From Aurelia coerulea (lineage: Eukaryota > Cnidaria > Scyphozoa > Semaeostomeae > Ulmaridae): a DNA stretch of 64,000 nucleotides. The position numbers and the translations under genes were made by a program. Of this stretch, positions 45,632 to 57,535 are shown piece after piece (within the stretch, counting starts at the first letter, position 1; every line of letters starts with the position of its first letter). The notes under the pieces are model-generated. The model worked only from the letters and a program-made list of their open reading frames with translations. It was not told the origin of the DNA and did no database searches. The stretch lies in assembly GCA_039566865.1 (NCBI GenBank), contig CM076959.1:11515501-11579500 (forward strand), written 5' to 3'.

Positions 45632-46952
45632 GGGAGCTGTCATAAAGTATGGAACAGACCGGGGCGGAAGGGATTTCAAACTTCACTATCAAATTATGTA
45701 GCCCAATGCAACAAAGGAAAAAAATTTCATGGCCCCAATGCACATTCTAAAAAAATTGATAGCCCCTGATAAGTTTAACCCTAATCCACATGGGGGGGGG
45801 TGGATTCCACCCCCCCCCCCTCAAGGTTTTATTTGCCGCGTTTTTAAACGACATTTGCTATGTCCCCCAGCCTCCCTGACTTTTACTAACTATCTATCAG
45901 CCACATTTTGGTAGAAAAATTTTTGAACAATAGGACTCACAGGTCACGTGACATGCCCATATTTGGAAGGAGGTAGCAGCAAAATCATTGCTTTCAATGA
46001 TTTCAATGTAATTATTTTATTGAATTATGAAGTATTATACAGCAAACGAATCAGCAAACGAAGGGCTTCAATTTGATACCGGAATTTCTGGAATTTGATG
46101 ATGTCAGCATTTTTATAATGACGTCATTTTGGCCGCCATTTTGGACTAATTAGCAATTTTTTCAAGTTTTTTCAAACTTTTTCAATGAAAAACACTCTAC
46201 TGATATATTTGTTATAGATAATCACCATTTTGCAGGTTCTTTTGGTCTCTTTTTACACAGAATAAATTAATCGCACAAATGACGTCATAAGAATCGGCTA
46301 ATTTCTGCCAAAATATCAATCCAAAATCGTTATTTTCAATAAGATAATACTTTGTCACCACATATGTTGACAAACTGAACCAAAAACTGCACAAAGTTCA
46401 TGCAAAATCTTCATTAAACTTGAAATCAACTTGGAAGCCTGATTTTCACAGATTTTCAGCTTCATGACGTCACTGTGACGTCACAAGGCGTGGCAGCCAC
46501 ACCCAAATTAAGCTACGAACTACAAATTACCTGTTCTATAACTGTGCCAAGTTGTATTGAATTCGGATGAGTCTAAGGCAGTTTTCAGAGGGGGGGTGGA
46601 AAGCACCCCCCCCCCCATAAATGGTAGCTCGGAAAAAGCCATATGGATTAGGGTTAACAGAAAACAAAACAGTACCATTACACAATGCTTTCAGGAGGCA
46701 GCAATGAAAATGTCAGAAGATACCACTATGGTAGAAACTGAAGAGAATGGTGACAGTGATACTGACAGTAGTGATTGAAAATTTATAGTGACTGAAATTC
46801 TTTTTGAATATCTTAAATGAACAATTTCATGACCCATGTTTGATTTTAATGTTTGAAATAATTTGTTAGCCCAAAATGTTCCCCTCAAAAGTTTTGGTGA
46901 CCCTGTTGAATCCCTTCCGCCCCGGTCTGTTCCATACTTTATGACAGCTCCC
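45632..46952. mobile_element. Pogo-like DNA transposon remnant (level 2a)
   Basis: 44-bp terminal inverted repeats starting GGGAGCTGTCATAAAGTATG. The right part encodes STITQCFQEAAMK followed by an acidic tail (SEDTTMVETEENGDSDTDSS) and a stop at about 46,777. The I-x-x-C-F-x-x-A pattern near the C-terminus recalls Tigger/pogo DDE transposases. A piggyBac-like element interrupts this frame at TTAA, and the frame is continuous (PDKF into NRKQ) across the empty site. Most of the transposase is deleted. Flanking duplication not clear. Confidence 0.65.
45779..46653. mobile_element. PiggyBac-like non-autonomous element (level 3)
   Basis: 875 bp, ends CCCTAATCCACATGG and CCCTAATCCATATGG (complement), flanked by TTAA (45,775-45,778; 46,654-46,657). 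CCC ends with TTAA targets are the piggyBac hallmark. Long G and C runs adjoin both ends (45,790-45,822; 46,590-46,615). No transposase. Confidence 0.85.
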
Positions 46953-47156
46953 TTACCAAAGATTTCCCACTTATTGAGCAAAAATAAGTTGGCATATTAA
47001 TTTTGATTTTCAGGCCCGTCGGAGTGGGTAAGCCCCGTCAGCCCCCCCTCCCCCAATAATTTGCTGAAGTTCGTTCACCTTTGTAATTAAAAAAGGCCAT
47101 GAAAGCCCATCTCGTGCGGAGAAATGAAGATTCAAACTTATCTATATTCGAGGAAG

Positions 47157-48715
47157 CAGGGGCGCACATTCAAATTTTGTTTGGGGTGGTGTCAACATGC
47201 TCTGGACCGACTAAATTTTTTCGGACCGATTGAACGTATAGCAAGCAGCGGTGTGGCCAGGGTAAATTAAGTGGAGGTATTGAAACGAGGGGGTCCCCAG
47301 GAAAATGTTTGGGGCTACGCCCTTTATTTTGGCTAAGAATGCATCTCCCAATATCATGCTTGCCTTTAGCGACAAGGAAACCTGGATCGTTTTGTGACAA
47401 TTACGCTATAAATCAGCGCACGAGGAAAATTTTTGAAGAAAGATCCTTTACTTTGGCTTAGAACGCATCTCCCAATATCATGCTTGCCTTTAGCGACAAG
47501 GAAACCTTGATCGTTTTGTGACAATTATGCTATAAATCATCGCACGAGGAAAATTTTTGAAAACAGATCCCTTACTTTGGCTTAGAATGCATCTCCTAAT
47601 ATCATGCTTGCTTTTAGCGACAAGGAAACCTTGATCGTTTTGTGACAATTATGCTATAAATCAGCGCACGAGGAAAATTTTTGAAGAAAGATCCTTTACT
47701 TTGGCTTAGAATGGATCTCCCAATATCATGCTTGCCATTAGCGACAAGGAAACCTTTATCGTTTGTGACAGTTTTGCTATAAATCAGCGAACGAGGAAAA
47801 TTTTTGAAGAAAGATCCTTTACTTTGGCTTAGAATGGATCTCCCAATATCATGCTTGCCATTAGCGACAAGGAAACCTTGATCGTTATGTGACAATTATG
47901 CTATAAATTATCGCACGAGGAAAATTTTTGAGATCCTTTACTTTGGCTTAGAATGCATCACGGACTTGGAGTTTAAGTATAGGCGTAATGTTAAGAACAA
48001 CGACTTCTTCACCGCCAAGCCTAGCAAAAGCGACTTGTTTTAGTGTGTTTGTCCTCTAAGAAGGTTTTCCCTTATGATCATAGTGTCAGCAGTGTTAGCT
48101 TTTGGTAGAAGCGTATACCAACTTTGATGGATACTATTTGTAACCCACGTCTCCTTTCTTTTTTGGGACTCATACACAAGTGTCTGTTTTCTAACGCCAC
48201 ATAACTACCACCACCGGCACCCCAGTGCCAGATTAGAAATTTCGAGTATTTGTAACAGCATTGTTCATTGGGACAATCTTTGCACAACAAACACCTTCCA
48301 TTTTGTGTTAGGCCGCTTTTTACAAGCCAATGATTGCTTGCCCCTAAAAATGGAAGCCTGTGCAATTTTGTAATGCATCTAAGAAATTTTTTAAATGACA
48401 TATTCTGCTTTGGCTTAGAACGACTCTCCCAGTTATTGTCAAGCACTTCTTGTGAATATTCTAACTGTCGTCATGGGTCGACCTTTGCCCAAAACATTTA
48501 AAATCGGACCAACTTTGATTCAAACTATTGTGGACCTTTCGAGCTTCGTCGTGGTTGGTCGGTCCATGAAAAAGTCGGTCCACGAAGTCGGTCCACGAAG
48601 TTGGTCCATCCGATTTTGTCGTGGACCGACTTTTCCCTTTTGAGAAAATTTTTGGACCGACTCAGAAATTATTGGGGGCTGTCTCACCCCCCACACTCCC
48701 TAATGTGCGCCCCTG
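47157..48715. mobile_element. hAT element (level 3) with subterminal repeats
   Basis: 1,559 bp, ends CAGGGGCGCACATT and complement, 8-bp duplication CGAGGAAG (47,149-47,156; 48,716-48,723). Subterminal GGACCGA/GGTCGGTCC words occur near 47,210-47,230 and 48,500-48,660. An open minus frame at 48,078-48,446 contains a Cys cluster (CLLCKDCPNEQCC) that I cannot place. Confidence 0.88.
47246..47955. mobile_element. Truncated hAT-family relative with five 124-bp repeats (level 4)
   Basis: Starts CAGCGGTGTGGCCAGGG like the element at 37,512, and contains about five tandem units (CTTTGGCTTAGAA at 47,451, 47,575, 47,699, 47,822 and 47,941). The right terminus is missing. Confidence 0.78.
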
Positions 48716-49253
48716 CGAGGAAGTTATTAGAATTCTCAAGCTATCATCTTTAATATTATGGAATTCAAATATAATCCATATCCTCATGAAATTGAAGTCC
48801 CATTTCTGAAAATTCTCCCGGAAAGACCAAAGACCCCCATCTTGATCCTTTGCTTTTTTAGATGGCCAATTCTCCAAAAATGGGGCGTTTTCCAACGATC
48901 TAAAGGGTGTGGCGATGAAAATTTTCAGGGAGCAAGCCACCCGGCCCCCTTTTTCATCGCTTCCGCTCGCATGAAGTTTATGAATTTCGTTTATGAACTC
49001 CCCAATATGAATTTCGTTCCGACGGGCCTTATTTTATTTCAAATCAAACTTTGTCGAATTTATGTATTTGACTCGTACAATTGTATGTCAAATCCGCAAA
49101 ATATGATGTAAAAGGACTAAAAGGCTATCATATATATCTTTGTAATTTGATTTTCTGAATATGCCCCCTCTCTGATGAGCCCCCTCTCTAGCCCCTCTCT
49201 GGAATGCCATAAACTGAATAAGCCCCCGGCGGCTTAATAGAGCTTTTACGGTA

Positions 49254-50331
49254 CTTGCAAAAATTTACCAAGATTTTGTTAATCTACATCAATTAACAAT
49301 TGACATTAAGTAGAGGAAATAACTTGCAAAATGTTACACGAAAAGGATCTTTTTTGCTATATTTACAGATAAATTTAGAATGCAACTAATAAATAGATTA
49401 GAATGCTTTGGACTAATTTGAGTATGGTACCATGTGTTAACGCATTTAAGCGTACTAATTTTCGACCGGTCTAAAAGAACTTTCCCAGGAAGCATCTTTC
49501 ACGCTACCTGGGTACCACACACTCTCTGACATAAATTTTATATTTGAGTCTGGTATCCAGGGTACTATGACGCTTATGACGCACTTGTTGCCCCACACCG
49601 AAGTGGGGCTTTATAGCCCACCGCGCGCATACGAGGCTGCACTGGCTAGGGCTTCGAATCTCAAATCCTCGCATATTTGGAATTTTTCGTCGTAATACAG
49701 GATTGACAAGGTTTTACGCAAGCTCGTTTGAGAATGGTGGAATGTGATTGGTTTCTGTCAAAACAGGTTTAATCGGGTTCGCAAGGCATAGATTTACTGC
49801 ACTCGTTGTAGTTCGTATTTTACTGAGCTGGATTATAAAGGAGAATAGAATAATGATGATATCACGCCATATGATGCTTAACATTTTACGTAACGTAATA
49901 TGTATTCTCTCAGCATACTATTGTATCTGAAACAAAGGGCTTTCAACAGAGGAGGAAATTCTCTTTCTTTCCATGCCAAAAAGGCTCCGGGGTGTCCATA
50001 GTAACTGTTTGAGATAACAACAACAAAACAAAACAAACAAATGGTTTTTGGCAAAGCTAGTAGTGGGCAATTTTTGACGGTAAAAAGAAGGAGACCAGCA
50101 GAGCATGCCAGAGCAGGGGAACAGCATTGGCCCCTAACTACCGCAACAGAGCCTTGATGCCAACAAGGCCTAGGCCAGTTAGTAAATTTTGCATGACCAA
50201 TTTTTTAAAAACATCTCGTACATTTTATGAACTGCTATCATTTAGAGTAACCAGCGATACTTTTGTAACAATTCTAATTCACTAAATTAGCAGATTTAAT
50301 TTGGTTTTTGATGCTTTTGAGGCATTTTCTT
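49254..50331. other. No gene recognised
   Basis: Unassigned. 49,590-49,610 holds a short perfect hairpin (GCCCCAC...GTGGGGC). No domain in any frame. Confidence 0.45.
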
Positions 50332-50340
50332 CTCTTGTTA

Positions 50341-50594
50341 TAGACTTGCTCCAAGTCTATTCAGCGGACCATCAATAGTAAATCAATAGTAAAATAATAT
50401 AATTTCTTTTGCGGGGGCGTAAGCTACTAAGGTGATGCTGCTAAGGAGAAGTGAGAACGAAACTGAATACAGTTTCGTTCTCATTTCTCCTTCGCAGCGA
50501 CACCTTAGTAGTTTACGCCCCCGCAGTAGAAATTATATTATTTTATTGTTGATTTACTATTGATGGTCCGCTGAATAGACTTGGAGCAAGTCTA
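50341..50594. mobile_element. Palindromic Mutator-like MITE
   Basis: 254 bp, almost fully palindromic, 9-bp duplication CTCTTGTTA (50,332-50,340; 50,595-50,603). Each end carries its own small hairpin (TAGACTTG...CAAGTCTA). Confidence 0.9.
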
Positions 50595-50603
50595 CTCTTG
50601 TTA

Positions 50604-50907
50604 AGCCTGTACAGAATGGATATGGGAATCACAATGTGAAAACTGCAACACTGATCTACCTTTTAGTGTTTACCATACCTGCTAGAGATATCTGGTGTGG
50701 GGCACCTAGTAGTAACTATTGCTAGTTATTAAGTTTGCCTTGAAAGTATCCGCCTCCAGACATTCCCACATTTGCCGAAATACGGACCAATCAAACGACA
50801 CCCTGTCCACAAACTGATGCTGAACGAGTCATGGTACTCTAGACGTTCTTTCGCAATAGATACCAAGCTTGCGTCATGTCAAGCAACCGCAACAGCAACC
50901 GCAACCA

Positions 50908-50946
<39 letters not shown>

Positions 50947-51142
50947 GCAGCAACATTGATTTCCAGTTTCAATTAAGTGGAATTTTCGGAGCAGACTGAA
51001 CATCTATTGTTTTCGAGAAATAATGACGCTTTGAATTTAAATTCAACCGTTTCAGCACAAAAATAATGCACAAATTGGAGAAAATGAATCCATGATGACA
51101 AAATTAATTCTGTTTGATACTATGACGATAATCAATACAAAA
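50604..51142. other. Unassigned; (CAACAG)n microsatellite at 50,883-50,962
   Basis: The hexanucleotide tract gives alternating-residue open frames. TTCCAGTTT...AGTGGAATTTTC at 50,968-50,991 faintly resembles the MITE end at 14,407. Confidence 0.6.
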
Positions 51143-51145
51143 TTA

Positions 51146-51591
51146 GGGACCGTTCATTATTTACAGAGGGGTTGGTACTGAAGAGAAATGTTTTCTTGTC
51201 CAAAAAATCTTCTTACTCAATTCTAAAAGTGACAGCAAAAACATCTACCCAACAAATTTCAGGTTGAAAAATTTTGTCCAACCCCTACCTATAAACATGG
51301 TTTCAATGTCAAACGATGTAAATTGTAAATTCAATACTGCAAATATTGATGACAAAGATGAGCAAAGTAGACACTGAAAGTGAAATGGATAATGTTGATA
51401 ATATTGATGATGATGATATTGAGATAATTTTGGACTTTATACATTTGGTATTAATTGGTGGGAAAATTTTGTTTTTCCAACCTTGAAATTACATGAAGAA
51501 ATATTTACCCAACCTTTTTATGTTAGAAAATTTTTCTTACCCAACCCATTTCTCTTCGGTACCAACCCCTTTATAAATAATGAACAGTCCC
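51146..51591. mobile_element. Harbinger-like MITE
   Basis: 446 bp, ends GGGACCGTTCATTATTTA and GGGACTGTTCATTATTTA (complement), flanked by TTA (51,143-51,145; 51,592-51,594). Confidence 0.87.
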
Positions 51592-51594
51592 TTA

Positions 51595-54511
51595 CTTAAA
51601 TCAATTCCGCTTGTAGTAAACGCAATTTCAACCAGATCGGGCTCACCAGTACCGAAAAATCGTCCCTCTGCTTTTTGAAAAATTTCCCAACCCCTCACTT
51701 TTATTCCAACCCCCCCCCCATTTCATCAATTCTTGAAAAATTGAAATGATAGTGAACATTATCTTTGAATAAATCATGCCAGTGAACTTATACGCTCTAG
51801 CCCTCTGTGGTGGATACGCCATGGGCTCCAATTCAAGTTTGTCGGTGTCGAATGGAGTCTCATAATATAAGATTTGACGACTGTACAGCGCCAGTAAAAG
51901 TTAAAAAAGCGGAGATATCTTTTCTTGGGATACCCTTTATTTGAATCTTAGTACCCGAGTACATAATGGAAAAGAGTTGAAAGAATAAAACTTTAAGAAA
52001 TTTTTGGCACAAATAACATATATATAAAACTGGCGCCCAAGGGGCATTTCACTCCTCAAGAATGCGCACGAGATTTTTTCAGAGCAAAAGGATTTTCAAG
52101 GATTTCTGAAAGATGCCTTTGACAAAGATGATTTTCAGGAGTGAAATGCCCCGGTCTAGCGCTTTCCTAACTGTAAGTTTGAAACATACAAGTTTTCTCT
52201 CATATGTTGAGAAACGTATGTATCTTCGCACTAAACAATAAGAAACAAATATTATAGTAACTGAATAACACAAAAAGCAGCGTTTTGTACTTTTTAGAGA
52301 CTTCTGCACTGTGGACTGATCCCAAGCTTCTTCTTAGAAAACTTAGAACCTGAACCTGGTACAACTACAAATCCGCCCGGCGTATCCACCACATCAAGCA
52401 TGATACCCACCACATCAAGCATAATACGTATTTCTCCTGTATGGCGTATCCACTTGGTCGGTGCAATGTTAATTAAAATATGACACAACGCTCATCGGTC
52501 CATGATTTCATAGCCTCAGCAAAATAGGGTATTTTTTCTTCAGAAAGTATTCCAACTCAAAAAGAGTTACATGCTGGTGGCCTCTGGACCCTAGAATAAA
52601 AGTCAATTTCACCTGGCCCAAGTTTAATACCCCAAGTTTTATGGGATTCTACTGTTTTCCAACAAAGAGTTATCAGTAATGTGAATCACAATAAAGTGCA
52701 AAATCCCAAACCTTTCTCTCAGAACCAGTTTTTGTACGGCACAGATTTCTTTAGCGCTCAGTGGTACTCCTTTAAAGGGGGGGTTACCTCAGAGAAAAGG
52801 GTATCCTATGAAATGGTATGGTCCATACTAAGGAGTTGGACGAGCGTGGTGTTTCTACTATTGAATTGCTGTATGGCGTCGTATCCACCACAGTAGTGAG
52901 TATAGAATATGAAAAAGAAACGTGTTTAACTTTAACTAAGACAACTTTTCCTCCTATTTGTTAAGCCTCCCCCCGATTGTCTTAGACCCCCATAATTATG
53001 AAATCGAACCATTTCCAGCCCCCCTCCGATTATTCTCACCCCCCCCATTTATTCGGTACTTGAGACTTGAGTTTGGGCCGACCCACACATGCAAGCCCAC
53101 ATGTCTGCGCATAGAAATATGGTTCTGCACCATCTGTTGAGACATGACACATAAAGAATTTTAGTTGACAACACAGCATTTTGAAGTGCATCACCAGTTT
53201 ATCGCACACGCAGCCAAGAAAAAGTAGCGTCTTGTGGATGTCAACACAAAGAAAAAGATGCAGAATGTATCGAAATATACGCGGTTATCGAAGGTATAAC
53301 TTTTAGCTGTTTACTTACTCTAGTTATGAATTCTAGTTTTTATTGAACTGACTGCGAAATATTCGTGTTTGTAAGACATGTGCGGTGAATGAGGTCAGTC
53401 CCCTGTTTAGGCCATCATCATCACTTCCTTTGGGTAGGCCTATGGGTTGTGGGATTTTGGTTTTGTTTCATGAAATAGACCAATACCAAAGTGCAGTTTA
53501 GCAGGCGGCACGGCATTCGAATGTTGTGTTATGATAAGGGTTGGAGATAGTTTCAGTAAAGGGTTTTCAGCGTAATAAATAATAGCGTTGACCTGAGTGT
53601 GTGTGAGAGAGAGAAGAGAGGAGAGAGAGAAAAGGGTAAATTGATTATGGATGAAGGTAAAATGAATAGTGTTTCATAGCATTTCATAGCCTATTGGTCT
53701 CCATTGTTCTATCAAAAATTCAGGATCTGAATTTCTTCACTTTATTTCAAACCATTCTATCTCGTTCATATCAAAGCATTGCCACGAAGCATCAATACCT
53801 GTATATTGCACAATAATAAATAATGTGGCTGAAATAACAAGTTTTGTGTGCTACAATGCAATAAAATCAAACCAGGAAAAATATTGTCATACTTAGTAAG
53901 GGACATTGCAAGGTTTGAAAGTTCATTGGTTTTAAAGTCAAATATCTCATCAGTTGTTATTTCTATTATTTTGTTGCAAAATACGATAGAAATTCAGTTT
54001 TCTTAAAGAAAATTCAAAATAAACAGCCTGTTCAATTTCTAACAGCTCTTCAATTTTTTGATTTACCAACTGCTTTATTGATGTAACAGACATTACCCTG
54101 GAAAGACATGTCCTTCATTGCACATTTCCAAACTGTAATTCCTTCTCAATTATGTGTTATAATGTAATACAAAATCTTGTTTTGACATGTGCTATGATAA
54201 AATTTGATTAAACAATTTATTCTTATTCCAAATTCAGTCTCATTTAAATTTTATTGTTAAAAGTTTGTGTAACGGACATTACATATGGTTTGTAACGGGA
54301 CATTAACTATTTGTCACACCACTAGATTTAACCTAAAATTACAAATCAAAATGATATACCCTTTGGATGAGTTGTTAATGAAAATGCAAACCATTTCTTT
54401 CCATCGCGCGCAAAAACTTCCAGGAAGAAATGTTATCGCAGCACTTTCAAGCAATATTTGAGCCTCTGTGGAGGAGCTTCTGTGGTCAAATGATGGCTAT
54501 TTTGTGATTTT
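51595..54511. other. Mostly unassigned; small hairpin element and GA tract
   Basis: 52,041-52,152: inverted ends GGGGCATTTCACTCCT around about 80 bp, a probable tiny MITE. 53,598-53,635: GT/GA microsatellite. C-runs near 51,708, 52,970 and 53,040. TGTAACGGACATTAC-type words start at 54,082. No gene recognised. Confidence 0.5.
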
Positions 54512-54515
54512 TTAA

Positions 54516-55022
54516 AGGTGGTGTGAAGCGAAAATTTTTATTGATGCAAATGAATAGTGCAGTTGAATGATAAAGAATGTCGTTTACATTTTTTTGATAC
54601 CTCATTTCGTTTTCAAGTTATCCACTGATATTAAGTTGCAGATCATGACGTCATTTTGTTTGCAAATTACTAGGATAACATATGGAAATATAACTGTATC
54701 TGATTTTTGAAAGGTTACAGTGGTAAGGAATATTTCAGCTGAGCTGAATAGATGTTATATAGATTGCCTCATGACTTAATATGATGTTTAGAAAGGCATG
54801 TTGATTGTACAAAGTTTTTAAATTAGATTTCTCTTTGGAAACATGGCCAACCTTGTATACTTTCTTTACATTTTGCAAACAAAATGACATCATCAGCAAA
54901 TCGTACAAAACAGTGGATAACTCTAAAATAAAACAACGTATGAAAAAAATTTAAACGACATTCTTTATCATTCAACTGCGCTATTCATTTGCATCAATAA
55001 AAATTTTCGCTTCACACCACCT
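54516..55022. mobile_element. Foldback MITE with TTAA flanks
   Basis: 507 bp, ends AGGTGGTGTGAAGCGAAAAT and complement, flanked by TTAA (54,512-54,515; 55,023-55,026). Arms about 150 bp. Confidence 0.85.
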
Positions 55023-55026
55023 TTAA

Positions 55027-55717
55027 GTAACTGATTTCTGTGTGTAGGTTGAAATCTCATACATCGATAAAATGAGTTGTTTGAAATCATTGACAGTTGT
55101 GTGCAAATTGATATTAATGATTTTTAAGACAAATACCTCAAAATTCTCCATGCTAGGTTCACTATTTTGGAGTGTCTGTTACACACTTTTTTAATGTCCG
55201 TTACGCTCTAAGTTGATGAAATGTAAAGAAAAACCAATAAATTTACATCTGGTAATTATTTATGCATAACAAGGAAAGAAAAACTGGAAAATAGACACTC
55301 CAGGCACAATATTTTTTATCATATGCTAAAGAGACCCCATTTTTGTAACGGACAATACATCATGAAGTCTTGTTTTGTTTTGGAGAAACTTAACGTGTAA
55401 AATAATTAAAAGATTCTTTGAAAAGGGAAACTACTGTATAGCTCAACTTGCAATATCTGAGGGAACAGCCAAAAATACCTTTTAAGGGTGGTTTTTGAGA
55501 CTCCCAAAAGTTCTCCTTTTTTGAATGTAACATCCTATTAAAAAGCAGAGTTTGCAAAGTGAAGAAAATAAAAAATTCTACAAAAAATAATGCCATATGT
55601 ATATATTTTCAGAAAGTTGAGAGTTGGAAGAAACAAAATTTGTTATTATTCAAAAGGAAAGAGCTACTTCAAAATTAGCAAAAAGTGCATTTATAAAAAT
55701 GGAATTGCTCCATTGAT
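55027..55717. other. No gene recognised
   Basis: Contains further TGTAACGGACA-type words (55,192-55,205; 55,344-55,358). Confidence 0.4.
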
Positions 55718-55876
55718 GAAATGATTGGCATCTAGTTTGAAAATAGAACAAAAGATGGCTAAGTGCCTTCATTTGTCAAATTGATTTGATATTCTCTGGA
55801 GATCATCAAGTGCAATGGAAATACAATAGACTATAGTATCTACTGTAGACTGCTCTGTCATTTGTCTTTAAGTTTC
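55718..55876. mobile_element. TTAA-type MITE, copy 2 (diverged)
   Basis: Inverted homologue of 37,032-37,212 (shared AATAGAACAAAAGATGGC and TCATTTGTCTTTAAG). The left end is eroded. Confidence 0.7.
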
Positions 55877-56039
55877 ATATCTATCAACCGTATGTAGCAC
55901 AGTGATCCAGAAATGAGAAAACCGTACAGAAATACCAAAAAACAAATTATGAAAAATGATTTTGGCTCTATTTTTACTTGAAAGATAACATTTTAATCGG
56001 AGTTATACTCGTAGAGCTAAAAATTCACAAAGTTTTTGT

Positions 56040-56490
56040 TTTTCAATTTTTTTTCATTTGATTATCTTCATCTAGCTATACATATTTACAATATATACAA
56101 CTAAATCTAAATGGAACATACAAATATATAAATTAAGAAATGAAGAAATTAATAGATAAGTTACGTACGTTAGATATTCAAGACATATATGGACATAATA
56201 TGGACAAGGGTTTACTGGATACAAATTGAATTCACAGGCATTATAAATATACAAATATTTTTCATAATTTTGATACTTTTCTAAAATTCAGGTGAATGTT
56301 GACCAGCATTGCATTTACAATTTGGTCCATTCCATTGTTTTATCATGCGTTTAAAAGCATTTAAGTTGTCGTCAGATTTAGTTTCATTTGGCAATGCATT
56401 CCAGATTTGAGGTCCTAGTGATTGAAGATTGTTTGAACCAAAAGTTAACGTAAATCCACTGTTGCCTGCAATAAAGTAAATTTTCATATG
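56040..56490 (-). pseudogene. LINE C-terminus and 3' UTR
   Basis: The minus frame reads SGFTLTFGSNNLQSLGPQIW, NALPNETKSDDNLNAFKRM and QWNGPNCKCNAG, a typical LINE C-terminal tail. The 3' UTR runs to a T-run near 56,041-56,054. 5'-truncated. Confidence 0.75.
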
Positions 56491-57535
56491 TCTGGAGAAT
56501 CACTTTGCCATATCGGATCTTTACAAACTCTTTTTTATTTGAATGAGAAATACAGTACTTTGACTATATTGTGACTTAAAAGATAAATTTTTCGTGATTT
56601 TCATTCCTTTCAATTTTTGCAAATCCCAACATATACTTTTTTTGAATGCTTAGGCCTAAAAATTGTAAATGTTTTGAAATTTGAGTCGAAAAAATGAAAT
56701 ACATGTTGTCAAAACATGACTTCACAACATACTTTGTCATTAAATTTGAAGCATTGGCTGCACTTTTACCAAAGGTTTCGTACATATTCGTAACCAAAAA
56801 TTTGTCATGCAATTTTCTTCTTTTCTGGTATTTTCGGGGAAATTGGCAACTTTCTACAACAATATTCATATGATATGAAATGTCTTTCTGAAGTGTGAAG
56901 TCGTGATATACCTAAAACCGTGGATGAACCAAATGTGTTGCTGCGCAGGAGAGCGAACAGGACTCATTGTTCATTCGATTTAGTTCATATGAAAGAACAC
57001 CTTTGTATTTTTATCAAAAGACATTGTTCATGAGTTGCGGAACACAAAGGACGAATTAGCTCGTTGAACTGAGACGTTTCACGCGTTAGATTTGTTTTGC
57101 TAATGTTTTGAAAAGTTGTTTACGACCCAGAGAAATGGTGCTTACAGTAAAGGGTTTAAGGTTTCACGAATATTGTAAGTATGGTTTATTTGAGTTTATC
57201 GTTTGCTTTTTCGCTTTATTCGTAGGCAGGCATTATTTATATTCTTTGGTTGTTTATTTGTTTTATTGTAGCGAAAATCACACACACAGTACACATACCA
57301 CACTACACACAGATTGTTCAGTAGCCGTAAATTGCTAAATTAGTGGATGAAACTGTGCGGATTCGAAGCGACTCCCTTTTTTTACTGACAAGTCCTAGAG
57401 GCGCCACCTCATCGTTTTCGAATATTCTGGCTGGGAGAATTACGACAAAAATATTGATTTATCCTAAATGGCTTTCGCAGTTGGCACGAAAATAAACGTT
57501 ATCACGGAGTTTATTCAAATTTGGATGGCCTAAAA
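56491..57535. other. Unassigned; probable upstream (LTR/leader) region of the BEL/Pao element
   Basis: An open minus frame at 56,576-56,869 is unrecognised. 56,900-57,500 precedes gag and may contain the 5' LTR and leader, but without a second LTR its bounds cannot be set. Confidence 0.35.

Larger units (their letters stand above)
47012..49029. mobile_element. Unclassified element (level 2b)
   Basis: Inverted ends AGGCCCGTCGGA (12 bp). Own sequence is 47,012-47,156 plus 48,716-49,029; the rest is an inserted hAT. No convincing duplication was found, so the bounds are tentative. Confidence 0.5.
45563..49251. mobile_element. Outer mariner-like MITE of a nest (level 1)
   Basis: Ends CCGTAAAAGCTCTAT and complement, flanked by TA (45,561-45,562; 49,252-49,253). 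Its own sequence is only about 350 bp: 45,563-45,631, 46,953-47,011 and 49,030-49,251 (with CCCCTCTCT-rich ends). The rest is later insertions. Confidence 0.78.

Noticed and set aside
47614..47895. Repetitive minus open frame (KHDIGRSILSQSKGS repeated)
   Set aside because: Translation of the 124-bp tandem repeat of the hAT-family element.
50968..50991. Second copy of the 14,400 MITE
   Set aside because: Only about 25 bp resemble one terminus with gaps; too weak to call.
50772..50999. Open frame with Ala-Thr repeats
   Set aside because: Product of the (CAACAG)n microsatellite with no supported start or splice context.
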